The notes beneath the pieces are model-generated. The model was not told where the DNA came from. It saw only the letters and a list, made by a program, of their open reading frames with translations, and ran no database searches. DNA of 64,000 bases from Ustilaginoidea virens (Eukaryota > Ascomycota > Sordariomycetes > Hypocreales > Clavicipitaceae), in assembly GCF_000687475.1 (NCBI RefSeq), contig NC_057316.1:5456001-5520000 (forward strand), in the 5' to 3' direction. Positions within the stretch are counted from its first letter, which is position 1. Each line of letters opens with the position of its first letter. This document shows, one piece after another, positions 11,412 through 22,440 of the stretch. Both the position numbers and the translations under genes were made by a program.

Positions 11412-12862
11412 AAGGCTCCTAATGTAGCACGCAGTCACATGGGAGTCGACCTTGTTCCGCGTGCACTGTACGGATAAGTGGTCTGGCGTTCTGGACTTGG
11501 GTTGTCGGCAGGCAGTAACTCGACAGCTGGCCAATGGGCGGGATAAAGTACCGCTCTTACGTGCCTGGCCCCACTTGTCTCGAACCTGCAATGATTGAAT
11601 GTGCAATGGCGCGGCTTGGCGCGGCTCCCCCCAGCCCAGCCCCTTCCACATCTTTTCCCCGACTTTGGCGATTCCTTCTTCCCCCCAGGCCCCCTCCCCA
11701 CCCTTGGCTTTTGCTGCATCCCGTGCGTGGTCCATGGTTTGATTCAAGACCAGCATGTTATGTTGTTCACCCATGTCCGTCAATCCATGACAAGGTAGGG
11801 TTCCCAATGGGCATGCGTCGCTCAATCACTTTCGAGTGGATATCCATGTCCATGTCCATGCTGCTCTGCTCAGTGCTCACCCCAGTTTCCCAGCTCGCCC
11901 TGCCTGTAGCAGCTCTGAGCAATCAATGTGCAATGATCAAGCTATCCCTTCTCGCCCTCCCCCCCCCCCCTTTCTGCTTTCTGCTTATTCCATGTCGAAC
12001 GCACACGCGCACACTCGCACACACACCCCTCACTCCCTCAACAGGCGGGCAGGACAGGAGTGAGGGAGTGATTAATTTAGGCAAAAAAAAAAAAAAAAAG
12101 AGAAAAAAGAAAGAAAGAAAGTCGGAAGAGCCGGATCGGCTGCGTTTGCCACCATATACCGTGATTGCACGTTAGCGCAGGCAGCACATTGCAACCAGTG
12201 AGCCTACCTACTACCTACCTAACCTACCTCCCAAGTCGGAATATCTCGAGTTCTGAAATGCAACAAGCAAATCAAGACTTCCTTCACGCAGACACACACC
12301 CCCACGTACCAACAGAGAGAGAAACGCACGACTACTCAATCCGCTTCACATACTCTGGGTCCCTGGACACAAATCTCATCCATACTAGTCTATTCCCTCT
12401 GGCACGGATCCCTACGTCACTCGTCGTGACGAGACTCAGCCCCGGAGTAGCATGTGGTATGGTAAAGAAATCAGGTACTCTGTGTTTTTGCATCTCGTCT
12501 CCCCTGCAAGCCTGAGCCAGAGCCATGGAACAAACCAGCCGTCGCTCACACTTTGCTTCTGTTCCTGAGCGCTGAATAGTCATCCTCTTCTTCCCTTTTT
12601 GACGCCAACTTGAAAGACCAAGACCTGGGTCGATCCCTGACCTCTCATCACGACGAGGGGGTAAAAAAAAAGGAAAAGAAGGAAAAAGAAAGAGAAGAAA
12701 AGAAAACGAAGGCGGTTATCTGCTGCTCAGGTGGTCAGTGACGGCCACTTGGTCCACAAAGTGGGCAAGGAAATCCCCAAGTCGAAACCACCAACTACAA
12801 TACTCTCTTCCCCCCGAGGTGACTATGCCTGTATTTTAGACCTTGGGGATGAAGCCGTTACC

Positions 12863-15800
12863 ATGTCTGGCACTGGCGCAGAACTTGCGCCCAGCCTCGA
12901 TGTTGCCATCCGCCAGTTGCTTGATCAGCAAGCCCATATACAATCGAGGCTTTCCGTGCTGCTCGCTGCCCAACATGGCATTGATATGACGGCTGAGCTG
13001 GATATGTTGCGCCACAAGTTGCGAGTTCTGGAGGATCTGGTTCATCATCACGGTACGTACGTCGCGTTGTACCATCCATCGGGGACTTTGGTTTTCAAAT
13101 TCCATTTCCATTTCCATATCCGTTTCCGCTTTCACTTTTCCCATTCTCTCTCTCTTTCTTTTATATTTAAAGAAAAAAGAACGAAAAAGAACGAAAAAGA
13201 AAAAAAGAGAAAAAAAAACACTTTCCCTTTTTTTTTCCCTTTTTGATGGCCCGATTGACGAGTATTTGGCCTTCAATTTATTTCCCTTATAGCCCCATCA
13301 GTTTCGGAGTGCGTGCTCTTAGTGGACCATCAGCTTCATGTTGGGTGATTAGGAATTGCTTTTCATTCGTCCCTCAAGCTGACACTACGGGCACTTTGCT
13401 CGGCACCAAATTGGAAAGATCTTGCGCCCAAGATACCCGTTTTATCGAGCGCGGAAGAAGCTAGAGCACTCCAGTATCGTTGCGAATGCCTAGAAGCAGT
13501 TTGTTTACAGCATGGTTCGTTTTTCATCGACCGATCTAATCGCGACGCAGCTCAGCCTTGCGCAGGGGACTGATCCTCGGGGTAGACGTTGACGTTATAG
13601 AGCCTTTAAAGAGATCCTTTTCGTCAGCGCCCCTGGATTTTGCGTCATGGGTGGAGAAACATATCGACTTGCACGATTCAATACTGCGCTCTGGTCGCGA
13701 AAGCCAGGGCCGTACAGCTATATTCAGGCCCAACTGGATGCCGCCCATCAAATGCTGGGACGAGCGATGCGCTCATTATGTGTACGGGTTTTCGAGCCAT
13801 CAGCAGAGAGACACTCACAGTCTGCTTCACCAATCACCAGCGAAACGGGACTCGGGGTTCTCCGCGGAAACAGCTTCCTCTTTGTCTGCAGTTTCCGAAC
13901 AGCGGTGTCTTCCAATAATTCGCAACCGACAGCACTCTATACAGTTGCCATCGGTTCAGACTGGTAACTTTCCCGTGTCCTCCCAATTGCCAGAAGTGAG
14001 CCCTTCGATGACTCCAAAGGAAAAGGACGGCATCCCGACGAATCATACGTTGTTTGGGACTTACGGTCCCCGAGCCGCACGGAGAACTTCTATTGATGCT
14101 GAGATTGAGCCCCAGCTGCCCCCATTAAAAAGATCCAGACTGAGTCAACCCCGGCTGCAATCTATCGGCGAGCTTCAGCTTTTCCGCGACTCTGAGCCTT
14201 GTCTCCGCTGTAAAATAGCCAAGAAGAAGGTTCGTGCCGAATGATATGACATGGCAAGGACTGCATTGAGCCAGATGGCTAACCTTTCCCCCCCTCCCCC
14301 CCCCCCTCTCTCCCCCCTTTCAGTGCGATAGCAGTAGGCCGTGTTCATATTGTTCGGCAAACTCATCGACTGGCAAGGAGGAACACTGGGCCGTGCTTGG
14401 CTGTTGTCGCAGCCCTTTAACTTCATTCGCAGAGATGATTCTGCCCCGTAAAAGCTCCTTCCACAATAATAGCTATCGTCGGAATTCTGGAACTAACGGT
14501 CAGGTTCAGGCCCCATGTCCCCAAGACAGACCCGTACCCCTACCACATCACCAGTATTGCATCGACGTGGTATAAACGAATATCTGCAGACGGCATGTTG
14601 CTTTCCCGAGCACTTGACGAGCATGGTCAACTCCAGCCTTGACCAAACCGATGCTTTTTGGTGGTCCGCATATCTTGACTCGAAGCACAATGTTGACGAC
14701 GGAATGTCTGGATTCAACCACGATCTACCTAGTCAAGCACCTCCGTCGCTGTCCGCCATTGCAAGCAGTTGGCACGCCCAGGACACGGCTTACGACATAT
14801 TCCAGCTGCTTCGACTTACCCGATTACTATGCGACTCTAGGCAAAGCGAAGAAGCGTCCTTTCCCCTGTTGTACAATGCCAAACTACTCCTCCGTGAGAC
14901 GATATTCTACGCACTTCTACACCCAGACCCTAATTTTCCTATCGGCTCTACCTTCAACCAGCAGAATCTACCAGAAGGCCTCGATTTGGAGGAACAGGCT
15001 GGACTGGTTGAGGAATGCCTAGTGCGATTTCTACTATCATTTGAGCTGGCGTGCTGTTCGAATCCCACGAACCGACCAAGAGAGGCTGTGGCGGGTTTTC
15101 TTTCGGTGTGCATCTTCAGCGCGACATGCGCGTTGCTACTGGACATGGCACCAGCTGCGACGCCGAGCTCAAGCTTTCAGCAATCGCTACGTGCTGCGAC
15201 CGGAAGCTCTGGCCAGAATCTGCATGGCTTATATCGAGCCTTGGTGCAGCTGTACTGCTCCTCGGGCCCACCGCTGGGCGAAGGATGGGAGGGCAATCTG
15301 ACGCACGACGAGTCATCGCTCTACTACAGCATCAACCGCCTCATCCGAACAGAAATGTGGGCCGCGGCAGGAATAGAGTCCAGTTCCGATTTTCTCCTCA
15401 GGCTCGGTGATGGCTACGTCGAGTATCTCGGGTTCAATGGCTTCCTCCGCCAACGCAAACCGAATGGTTTCACGTGGCAGCCCTCGTCGACACCGGCTCT
15501 ACGTCCCGTCCGAGAAGAGCTCCGCTCAGAACCTGCCCCGGAAACATCTCCTGGTTTACCGAGCTGGAGGCCAGGTTTTGAGGACGATGTGCCGCTTTTG
15601 CACCGTCGAACATCTGAACTGGGTCCCTCACGCGGGCAGGAAACGGAGCGATGTCGGAGACATACGGTAGGGGAGGCGCCGGCAGGGCCGGGGAGAGGGC
15701 CAGGGCCAGGGCAACTGGAAAGCTCGTGGAAGATGCCCGATTCTCCCTCAAGATTCAGAACCCCTTATTCGCGGACCCCCCTGCGCCGAGTTTATTGCGA

Positions 15801-16881
15801 CAAGTGCAACGAGTACCCCGAGGGCTTCCGAGGAGAGCACGAGCTCAGGCGGCACACGGACGCGAAGCATTCAGCCCTGGCACGACGTTGGGTCTGCTGT
15901 GAGCCCGAAAGCGCAAGAGACGCCTCTCTCAAGCCTGTCGTGTCGCTGTCGAGCTGCAAGGCGTGCATGGCCCAGAAGCAGTATGGCGCATACTACAACG
16001 CCGCCGCGCATCTGCGGAGAGCTCATTTCAGCCCCCATCGCGGCGGCAAGGCCAGCGGGGATTGGCCGTCCATGTCCGTCTTGAAGGACTGGATGCGCGA
16101 GGTGCGGAAGCCAGTGGATCCAACCCAGGCCGAGTACCTGAGCGGAGGCGAAGACGATGGCGACAACTCGGCGATGGAAGTCCCGGTTTCCGGCCCCGGA
16201 GCCCTACACGAGCGACCAAGTGCGTCATCGTCATCACGGGGCTACGCCATTTCCCCTGTAGATGACCCATGGCGTCGCGGAAGCTCGGCGCAACCGAGTC
16301 AGGCAGGGGCTCGCCCGGCGGACAATCGCAGCCAGTGCCCTCACCCGGACTGTGGCAGAGTCGTCAAAGACTTGGCGGCACACATGCTCACGCACCAGGA
16401 AGAGCGTCCCGAGAAGTGCCCCATTGCCACGTGCGAATACCACACAAAAGGCTTCGCGCGGAAATACGACAAGAACCGTCACGCCCTCACGCACTACAGA
16501 GGCACCATGGTCTGTCCGTTCTGCCCTGGTGCCGGATCGCCGTACGAAAAAGTGTTTGGCAGAGCGGACGTGTTCAAGCGCCACCTCGCCACGGCACACA
16601 ACGTCGACCAAACGCCGACGAACAATCGCAGCAACAGCCTGGCCCACCTCCTCGACGGCCACGGCTCCTCTGCCGCTCACAGCGGCGGCGCGTGTTGCTC
16701 CATCTGCGGCGGCCGGTTTGCCACTGCGCAGGACTTTTACGAGCATCTGGACGAATGTGTCCTCCGAGTGATTGTGCCCACGACGACGGTCTCGACGTCG
16801 GATGCAGCGCAAGGACATCATTCCGACCGGGGAGGCTCCGTCAGTCCATTGCAGGCAGAGGGCTCCAGCAGAGCCATTTGA
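12863..16881 (+). CDS. Transcription factor with zinc-cluster-like and C2H2 fingers
   Basis: Proposed five exons: 12863-13052, 13419-13514, 13586-14229, 14324-14447, 14504-16881 (1143 aa). Protein continuity guides the splicing: the N-terminal LDMLRHKLRVLEDL helix, then KIPVLSSAEEARALQYRCEC, then IKCWDERCAHYVYGF, then a zinc-cluster-like motif split by intron 3 (CLRCKIAKKK / CDSSRPCSYC, with a later Cys pair in LGCCR). After a long helical middle come several C2H2 or C2HC fingers near the C-terminus (YCDKCNEYPEGF; CKACMAQKQYGAYYNAAAHL; CPHPDCGRVVKDLAAHMLTH). I recall this architecture as a filamentous-fungal family annotated as C2H2 finger domain proteins; DNA binding is inferred. Introns 2 and 3 use an unusual GTTCGT donor. 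The acceptors at 13419, 13586 and 14504 each have in-frame alternatives (for example 13353 and 14510), so local sequence may differ by a few residues. Confidence 0.78.
13053..13418 (+). other. Long first intron (366 nt) of the C2H2/zinc-cluster gene
   Basis: GTACGT donor at 13053. The body has CT-rich and then A-rich low complexity (about 13090-13240). A GCTGAC branch-like motif lies at 13378-13383, and the acceptor is AG at 13417-13418. The alternative AG at 13351-13352 is also in frame and would add 22 codons. Confidence 0.6.
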
Positions 16882-17910
16882 GGAGCAAGGGGCTTGGGCT
16901 CTCGTTGGGGGATTCTTTCTTTTTGTTTAAAGCTTTGCAATTTGGGTGCTTTGTGCCCCACCCTCCCCCCCCCCCCCCCCTTTTTTTTTTTTTTTGTTTT
17001 TTAAATCAGGACAAAGATTACCAGGCGTACGACAGGTATGAAGCGACAGAAGCCAAATGAAGAGTTTCCATCTATTTCTTGTTCTTGGACCATGTTGGAC
17101 CAAGTTATCATGCTATGACCACGTTGTGCCAGCAATTTGCCCCCCCCCCCCCCTCTCCTCCTCTCCTCCTCCTTCATGTCCTTGCCCTTCTTCTCTCTCC
17201 GAGCTTTCTCCTCACCTCCTCCTTCATGTCCTTGCCCTTCTTCTCTCTCCGAGCTTTCTCCTCACCTCCCAGAGAGCTCCAAACCCCTATATCCATCCAC
17301 ACAAGGCTAGGGGTTAGAGGGCAAAAGCCTTTCAGGGGCGCAGGAGACGCCGAGAAGAAACCTGGTCCCTGATTCGGCCGGGGGCCGTATGACCAACCGC
17401 CGCAGCAAGGCCGTGATGCAGCCATCCGTCTGCTGGATAACGCGCGGCCAGTCACATCAAACGCGTCAAGACGCGGGCAAAACAAGTCATGTTGGGTTGG
17501 GCTGATGCCGTGTTGGGCATTCAAACGTCTGATGCGATTCTTTGGTTCTGAGGCGTCCCGCGGCCTACTAAACACACCGCACCTTGGTTGGGAAAGATGC
17601 GAAAAAAAAAAAAAAAAAAAAAAAGGCAAGGCAAATCCACATGCTTGGCAAGAATACCCAAAATAAAAAGATGAGAAAAGAAGAAGAAAAAGGAAGAAAC
17701 AGGCTACGGGTGCAAGTGTGAAACTCCCAATCATAAAAATGCCTCGGGGAAACCTTTTTGTCTTTGAACCCATACAACGCCTCTAAGAATGATAGTATTT
17801 TTTAATGAAAAAAAAAAAAAAACAGAGAGACAGAAAAGAGAAAAGTGCTCCGAGCCCAGACAAAAATGACAACCACCACCAACCGGGGAAAAACTCGCGA
17901 GGCCCGCCGC
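16882..17910. other. Convergent 3' region with tandem repeats
   Basis: Between the stops of the C2H2 gene and the transporter. It contains a 15-C run followed by 15 T (16966-16995), a C run at about 17141-17153, a perfect 50-bp tandem duplication (17171-17269), and A runs at about 17597-17624 and 17808-17822. No gene is supported. Confidence 0.6.
17171..17269 (+). repeat. 50-bp direct tandem duplication
   Basis: Two head-to-tail copies, starting at 17171 and 17221, begin CCTTCATGTCCTTGCCCTTC and continue identically through GAGCTTTCTCCTCACCTCC. They differ only at the last base or so of the unit, suggesting a recent slippage or duplication event. Confidence 0.9.
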
Positions 17911-20011
17911 TCACCTTGCTTCACCGTCGTGCGCCTTTTCGCCGAGGACGCCGCGCGCGCTTGCAGGATTCTTGGGGCTGGAGCGCTTAAAGTAGGCGTG
18001 GATCTCGCTCGAAAACTCGCCGTCATCCGGCATGCCATGATCATCGTCGCCCTCGGCCTCTTTGGGGCCACGAGCCGCCTGGACAGCCTCCCACTCGGAG
18101 CGCATGTCAGCAATCTTTGCCTTCCAGTCGGCCTCTGGATCGTACGTCTTGTGCAGTCCGCAAATGCGCTCCCACAGGCTCAGGTGCTGAGGGTGGACGG
18201 CTACGCCGTGGTACTCTTGGGCCTTGCCGTCGCGAATATATCTCCAGCGGCGCTCCTGCTCCTTGAGGTCCAGTCCAGTGGTGTCGGGGAGGAACATCCA
18301 AGTCAGGAACATGCCGGCGAGGCCGAACCAGGGAACGACATAAAACTTGGTCTGGTCGTCAATGTAGTTGTAGAGGACAGAGGCCAGGAGAGCGCCGGCC
18401 TTGCCCAGGCAGGCGGAGAAGCCGTGAGCAGTTGCGCGAACGGGGGTGGGGAAGACTTCTCCGGCAATGAGGAAGGTGACGGAGTTGGGCCCAAACTGGT
18501 TGAAGAAGGATGACAAGAAGTACATGGCCTGGAAGGAGTGGATGCCCTCGGGCCCGCTGAAGTACTTGTAGCGGAAGGCCGGGATGACAAACATGAGGAA
18601 GCACATGAAGAAGCCAACCTGCTGCATCATCTTGCGTCCGTAGAGCTTGTTGTCGATGAGGAGAGAGGCGAGGTAGTATCCGGCCAGAGACACGGTAATG
18701 TTGACCAGGTTCCAGGTCCAGTTGGTCATGAGGGAGTCGGGGTTGTCGGAGATGACCTTGATGAACTGACCCTGAAACAGCTTGTTGCCGTAGAAGAAGA
18801 CGTCGTTGCAGAACCAGGTGCCGGCAGTGGCAAGCAGGCGGCCGCCAAAGTGGCTGAAGCAGTAGCGGAGAGCAGTCACGTCATATCCGGTCACGTTGGT
18901 TCGGTTCTTGGCTTGGGCCAGCTGCTTGGAGGCGTGGGGCATCTTCCAGGTTCTGTAGTAGACGAGCCAGAGGGTGCCAATGGCAGGGAAGGCAAATGAC
19001 AGGCGGAAGGCATACTGGGCTGCGGACGTGCTGTACGGCGGGGAGCCGGTTCCCTTGTTGAAGATGACGAGAAGGACGATCAGGAGAACCTGGTTGACGA
19101 ATTGGCCCCAACCCTGCATGAGAAAGGCCATTGTGACGCGGCGGCCGCGGTGGAGACGGTCTTCCTTGGTAGACAGCTTGCCGGCCGTGACGGCGTTTTC
19201 CAGGGACGAGGTTGCGGTAATGGGATACTCTCCCCCAACCCCAAGAGAGTAGAAGAAGAGAGAGCAGGCATAGCAAATGACCCAGCCTTGCAAAGTCAGG
19301 CCCCAGCTAGCAGTCAGCATGAGCAGACCGATGAACATGATGATGGCGTCCTGGATCAGGCCCCATCGACGGCCAACCCAGTCACCGATGACCTGCCAAA
19401 AAGAGCCAGTCAGCAAGAGGGAAAACAGAAATATATAGATATATATATAATAAAAAAAATAAAAAAAAACCTACACCAACAAAGACTTGCCCGACCATGA
19501 TGCCAATGATTTCGAGATATGTCACGCTGGCAATCCAGTTCTTGCTGCAGACTTGATGCTTGTCCCAGCATTCAGGCCACACCTTTTTAAAGAGCGGCTC
19601 CAGATTGCCAATGGAGAAGAGGACGTATCCTTCCAGGCCGAGACCAGCACCGGGGATGACGGCGTGTCGGAAATACCACGAAATGGGAGACAGAGGGTCT
19701 TTCTTCATCATTGCACCGATGGTGCTTAGCTCTTTGGCGGCAGCCTGTCCATCGACTTGGGAAACAAACCTGACGCGCTGCATCCAAGGCAAGTCGGCCC
19801 AGTAGACGCCCTCTGACGTGTACGAGTCATCGGGGCGGGTGACGTGGCTGAAAATGCGCTGCTCGTCCGCGGTGGCATGCTGAAGAGTGAAGTCGTCACT
19901 GTCGTGATCACCGGGAGGTCCGTGAGGAATGGGGATTTCACCAGGGATGGCGTGCGGACGATGATGGCGTTGGGAAGCCCCCGAATCGGAGTCGGAAGAT
20001 TCAAAGCCCAT
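17911..20011 (-). CDS. MFS transporter, phosphate-type
   Basis: Two exons, 20011-19475 and 19392-17911, giving 672 aa. The 82-nt intron has a GTAGGT donor, is AT-rich, and its phase-0 junction restores QVFVGVIGDWVGRRWG, the conserved MFS loop between helices 2 and 3 (GDxxGRR). A hydrophilic N-terminus of about 115 residues (contains TRPDDSYTSEGVYWADLPWM) precedes about twelve predicted membrane helices. The segment FGPNSVTFLIAGEVFPTPVRATAHG is the matching sugar/phosphate-porter signature of the C-terminal half, and LPDTTGLDLKEQERRW ends the last helix. It resembles the fungal group annotated as inorganic phosphate or metabolite transporters (Pho84/Git1 relatives). The substrate is inferred and glycerophosphodiesters are possible. 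The cytoplasmic tail is charged. Plasma-membrane location is expected. Confidence 0.88.
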
Positions 20012-20226
20012 TGAATCGCGTCTTGGGTGACGAAAGCCGGCAGAAGCCCCAGAAAGACGACTGGCTCGGGGTGCGGCTCAGGATGCGGGCTCGGGATGGG
20101 GCTCGACAAGTTGATTGATGGTGATGGTGATGGTGATGGTGACGAAAAGAAGACGGGGGTTGGTCGTCCGGATTCTATAAACGAAAGAGCCAGGCAGTGG
20201 CCAGGGATAGAGGGATACGGGAAGCT

Positions 20227-20227
20227 G

Positions 20228-20281
<54 letters not shown>
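20227..20281 (+). repeat. GT dinucleotide repeat followed by 40-nt poly-T
   Basis: About seven GT units lead into an uninterrupted T run at 20242-20281, about 230 bp upstream of the transporter start codon, so within its likely promoter or leader. Confidence 0.9.
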
Positions 20282-21122
20282 CTTTCCCTTTTTGCAGCAA
20301 GAGCGGCAGATGGATGTATCGTATCGACTGCTTTTTACTTGGGTGTTGCCGGCGAGTAACTTGGGTACCAGGTAGCTGATGCGATCAAGGCGAGTCTGCA
20401 AGATGAAGATGAAGACGAGGACAAGGGAAAAGCAGATGTGACGCAGGAAGGTGCGACCGAGGTTGGTTGAGAAATTCTCGCACGGGTTTCATCAAGACAG
20501 GGACAAGGTTTCCCGTCTGCGGGACGAGCTGAGCCTAATGCCACGCAAGAGAGAGTCAGTCGAGGGGAGGCGGGAGGAAAGAACCTGAAGAGAAGTCTGA
20601 ACTCTGTTCTTGTGAAACCGCGTCTTCTTTTAAAGCATGATGATGGACGCGGTGGCACAGCCTGCAGCTTGCGGCTTTGCAGACTGCAGCCCACGATCCG
20701 CTTTCTGCGACCCGAGAAGGGACGACGGGGGGTTGAGCGTTGACGGGGAACCCCCAAGGATTTTTGGGCCAGTCAAAGGACGCCCTCGGGCACCGTGCCG
20801 GAATCTATGGCTCCGGGGGTCCCAGAGGCCTGGTCTCTTTCTTTCTTTCTTTCTTTCTTTCTCTCTTTCTCTCCGTTTTTTTTTTTTTTTTTTTTTTTCT
20901 TTCGGGGCTCCGGGGCTTTGTGTGGCAGGGAGCGGAGACTGTGTTCACGAACAGCACAGAAGGGGTTTAGGGGCCATTAGGGTTCGGTGGGGGAGAAGGG
21001 GGGGGGGCGGTGGGGGGGGCGCTTCCGCTGGAGCAAGCCGCTGGAGGAATTGATTGATCAAATCAATTGATCGAAGCCAGCTTATAGAAAGCCCAGCACA
21101 TGCGCTGTTGCATTGCCTCCCG

Positions 21123-21173
21123 CCCTACCTCTCTCCCACCCTACCTCTCTCCCACCCTACCTCTCTCCCACCC
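21123..21173 (+). repeat. 16-bp tandem repeat, three copies
   Basis: Three consecutive copies of TACCTCTCTCCCACCC, the last followed by a partial unit, in gene-free DNA. Confidence 0.8.
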
Positions 21174-21857
21174 CTACCCGACGCCGACGGGGAAGGAAAA
21201 AAAAAAAAAAAAAAAGAGGAAAAAGAACTTTGCGTATGCGTTTTCCGTACTCCGCAAGTCCGCACCATAGATTCGATGCAGCAGATGTGCAGATGGTGGC
21301 GCCTGGAACTTTGATCAGGGAGGGTGGGTGGTGGGTGGTGGGTGTTGGGTGGCTGCAGCAGGGGGGGAAGGAGGACCCGGGAATGGGAATCTGGGGGGGG
21401 GGGGGGGGAAGAGCAGCCCGCTCGCTTGTGCCGAAATTGCCGCGTTTTTTTTTTTTTTTTTTTTTTTTTTTGTCCCTTTTTTCCCGGGCCGGCCGGTGAG
21501 CGCTTTGCGGCAATTGTCTGGTCGCTCGCGTACTGGAACCCCCAATTCTCAAACAGGAACCGAAGGAAGAAGAAGAAGAAGAAGAAGAAAAAAGGGGCAC
21601 CCCGTGCTCCGTATAGTACGCGCTACTGGAAAAGGGGGCAGGGCGGCCTGCGGTTTCGTGGAGCCGCGGACGTCCGTCCATCTGCTCTCATCAATCGCCT
21701 CGGGTCGGACGGATAGAGCACGTGGCGGGCCAATGAGAGACCAGGCCAGCCGGAGCAACAGGCCCCGATGCAAGTTTGCGCCCAGCGCCTCGATTTCTCT
21801 CATCCGTCACCGAACGCAACGCCTGCAGGGTGGTGCGTGCGTGATCGCCACATGTAT

Positions 21858-21950
21858 GTACCTACCTAGGTACCTACCTGCCTCCTACCTTACCTTATGC
21901 ATGTATGTGAGTACCTACCTACCTACCTATGTAAGTACCCATCCATGTAC
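21858..21950. repeat. CCTA/TAGGTACC array
   Basis: TACCTACCTAGGTACCTACC followed by further CCTACC and TACCTACC units, with short degenerate interruptions. The same family occurs in other intergenic regions. Confidence 0.8.
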
Positions 21951-22232
21951 TTGGGCCCTGCAGCCATTCGCCGCCCTAATCACCGAGGGGAAGGCGCCAA
22001 GGGAAGGCGCCACTTGTTTTGCTGCGAGTCTCGAGACCCCTCTTCAAAATAAAAAAAATAAAATAAAAAAAAGGAGATTTTTTTTTTTTTTCCAAAAAAA
22101 ATGGTCAGCCCAACCCTGACTCGGAAACGGCAGTTGGTCGCGTGCGCCTGAGCAAAGGCCGCCTCGCCAGCTGCTGCACCACCAGATGCCAAGCCACCAA
22201 ACGCTCCGTGTCGACTTTCCGAGCAGAGAGGG

Positions 22233-22272
<40 letters not shown>
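22233..22272 (+). repeat. Poly-A run (40 nt)
   Basis: Forty consecutive A in intergenic DNA. Confidence 0.9.
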
Positions 22273-22276
<4 letters not shown>

Positions 22277-22362
22277 GCAGCGTGGCACCCCCAGCCCTGT
22301 CTCTTCGGCGCCGGGCATCTCCGCAAGCCACCATGACGTGACAGACAAGACAGCTTTTGCTT

Positions 22363-22440
22363 CCGTGCTTCCGTGCTTCCGTGCTTCCGTGCCCCGTGCC
22401 CCGTGCCCCGAGCTCCGTGCTCCGTGCCCCGTGCCCAGGC
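22363..22440 (+). repeat. CTTCCGTG / CCCCGTG minisatellite
   Basis: Four copies of an 8-bp CTTCCGTG unit pass into 7-bp CCCCGTG units and then mixed CTCCGTG units. The gradual unit change suggests slippage plus point mutation. Confidence 0.8.

Larger units (their letters stand above)
9135..12862. other. Gene-free, repeat-rich intergenic region
   Basis: About 3.7 kb with no credible gene. It holds half-sites and full copies of the GTACGGAGTAC palindrome family (10320-10341, 10371-10388, 10551-10559, 10903-10915, 10931-10945), CCTA/TAGGTACC arrays (about 10558-10603, 11209-11230, 11372-11411, 12197-12232), a 20-nt G run (10235-10254), short CA repeats (about 12000-12027) and A-rich tracts (about 12083-12120, 12661-12710). 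Long ORFs on either strand run through these low-complexity blocks and are judged spurious. Confidence 0.6.

Noticed and set aside
11534..12175. 213-codon plus-strand ORF
   Set aside because: Pro-rich and then Lys-rich from C and A tracts; no family resemblance.
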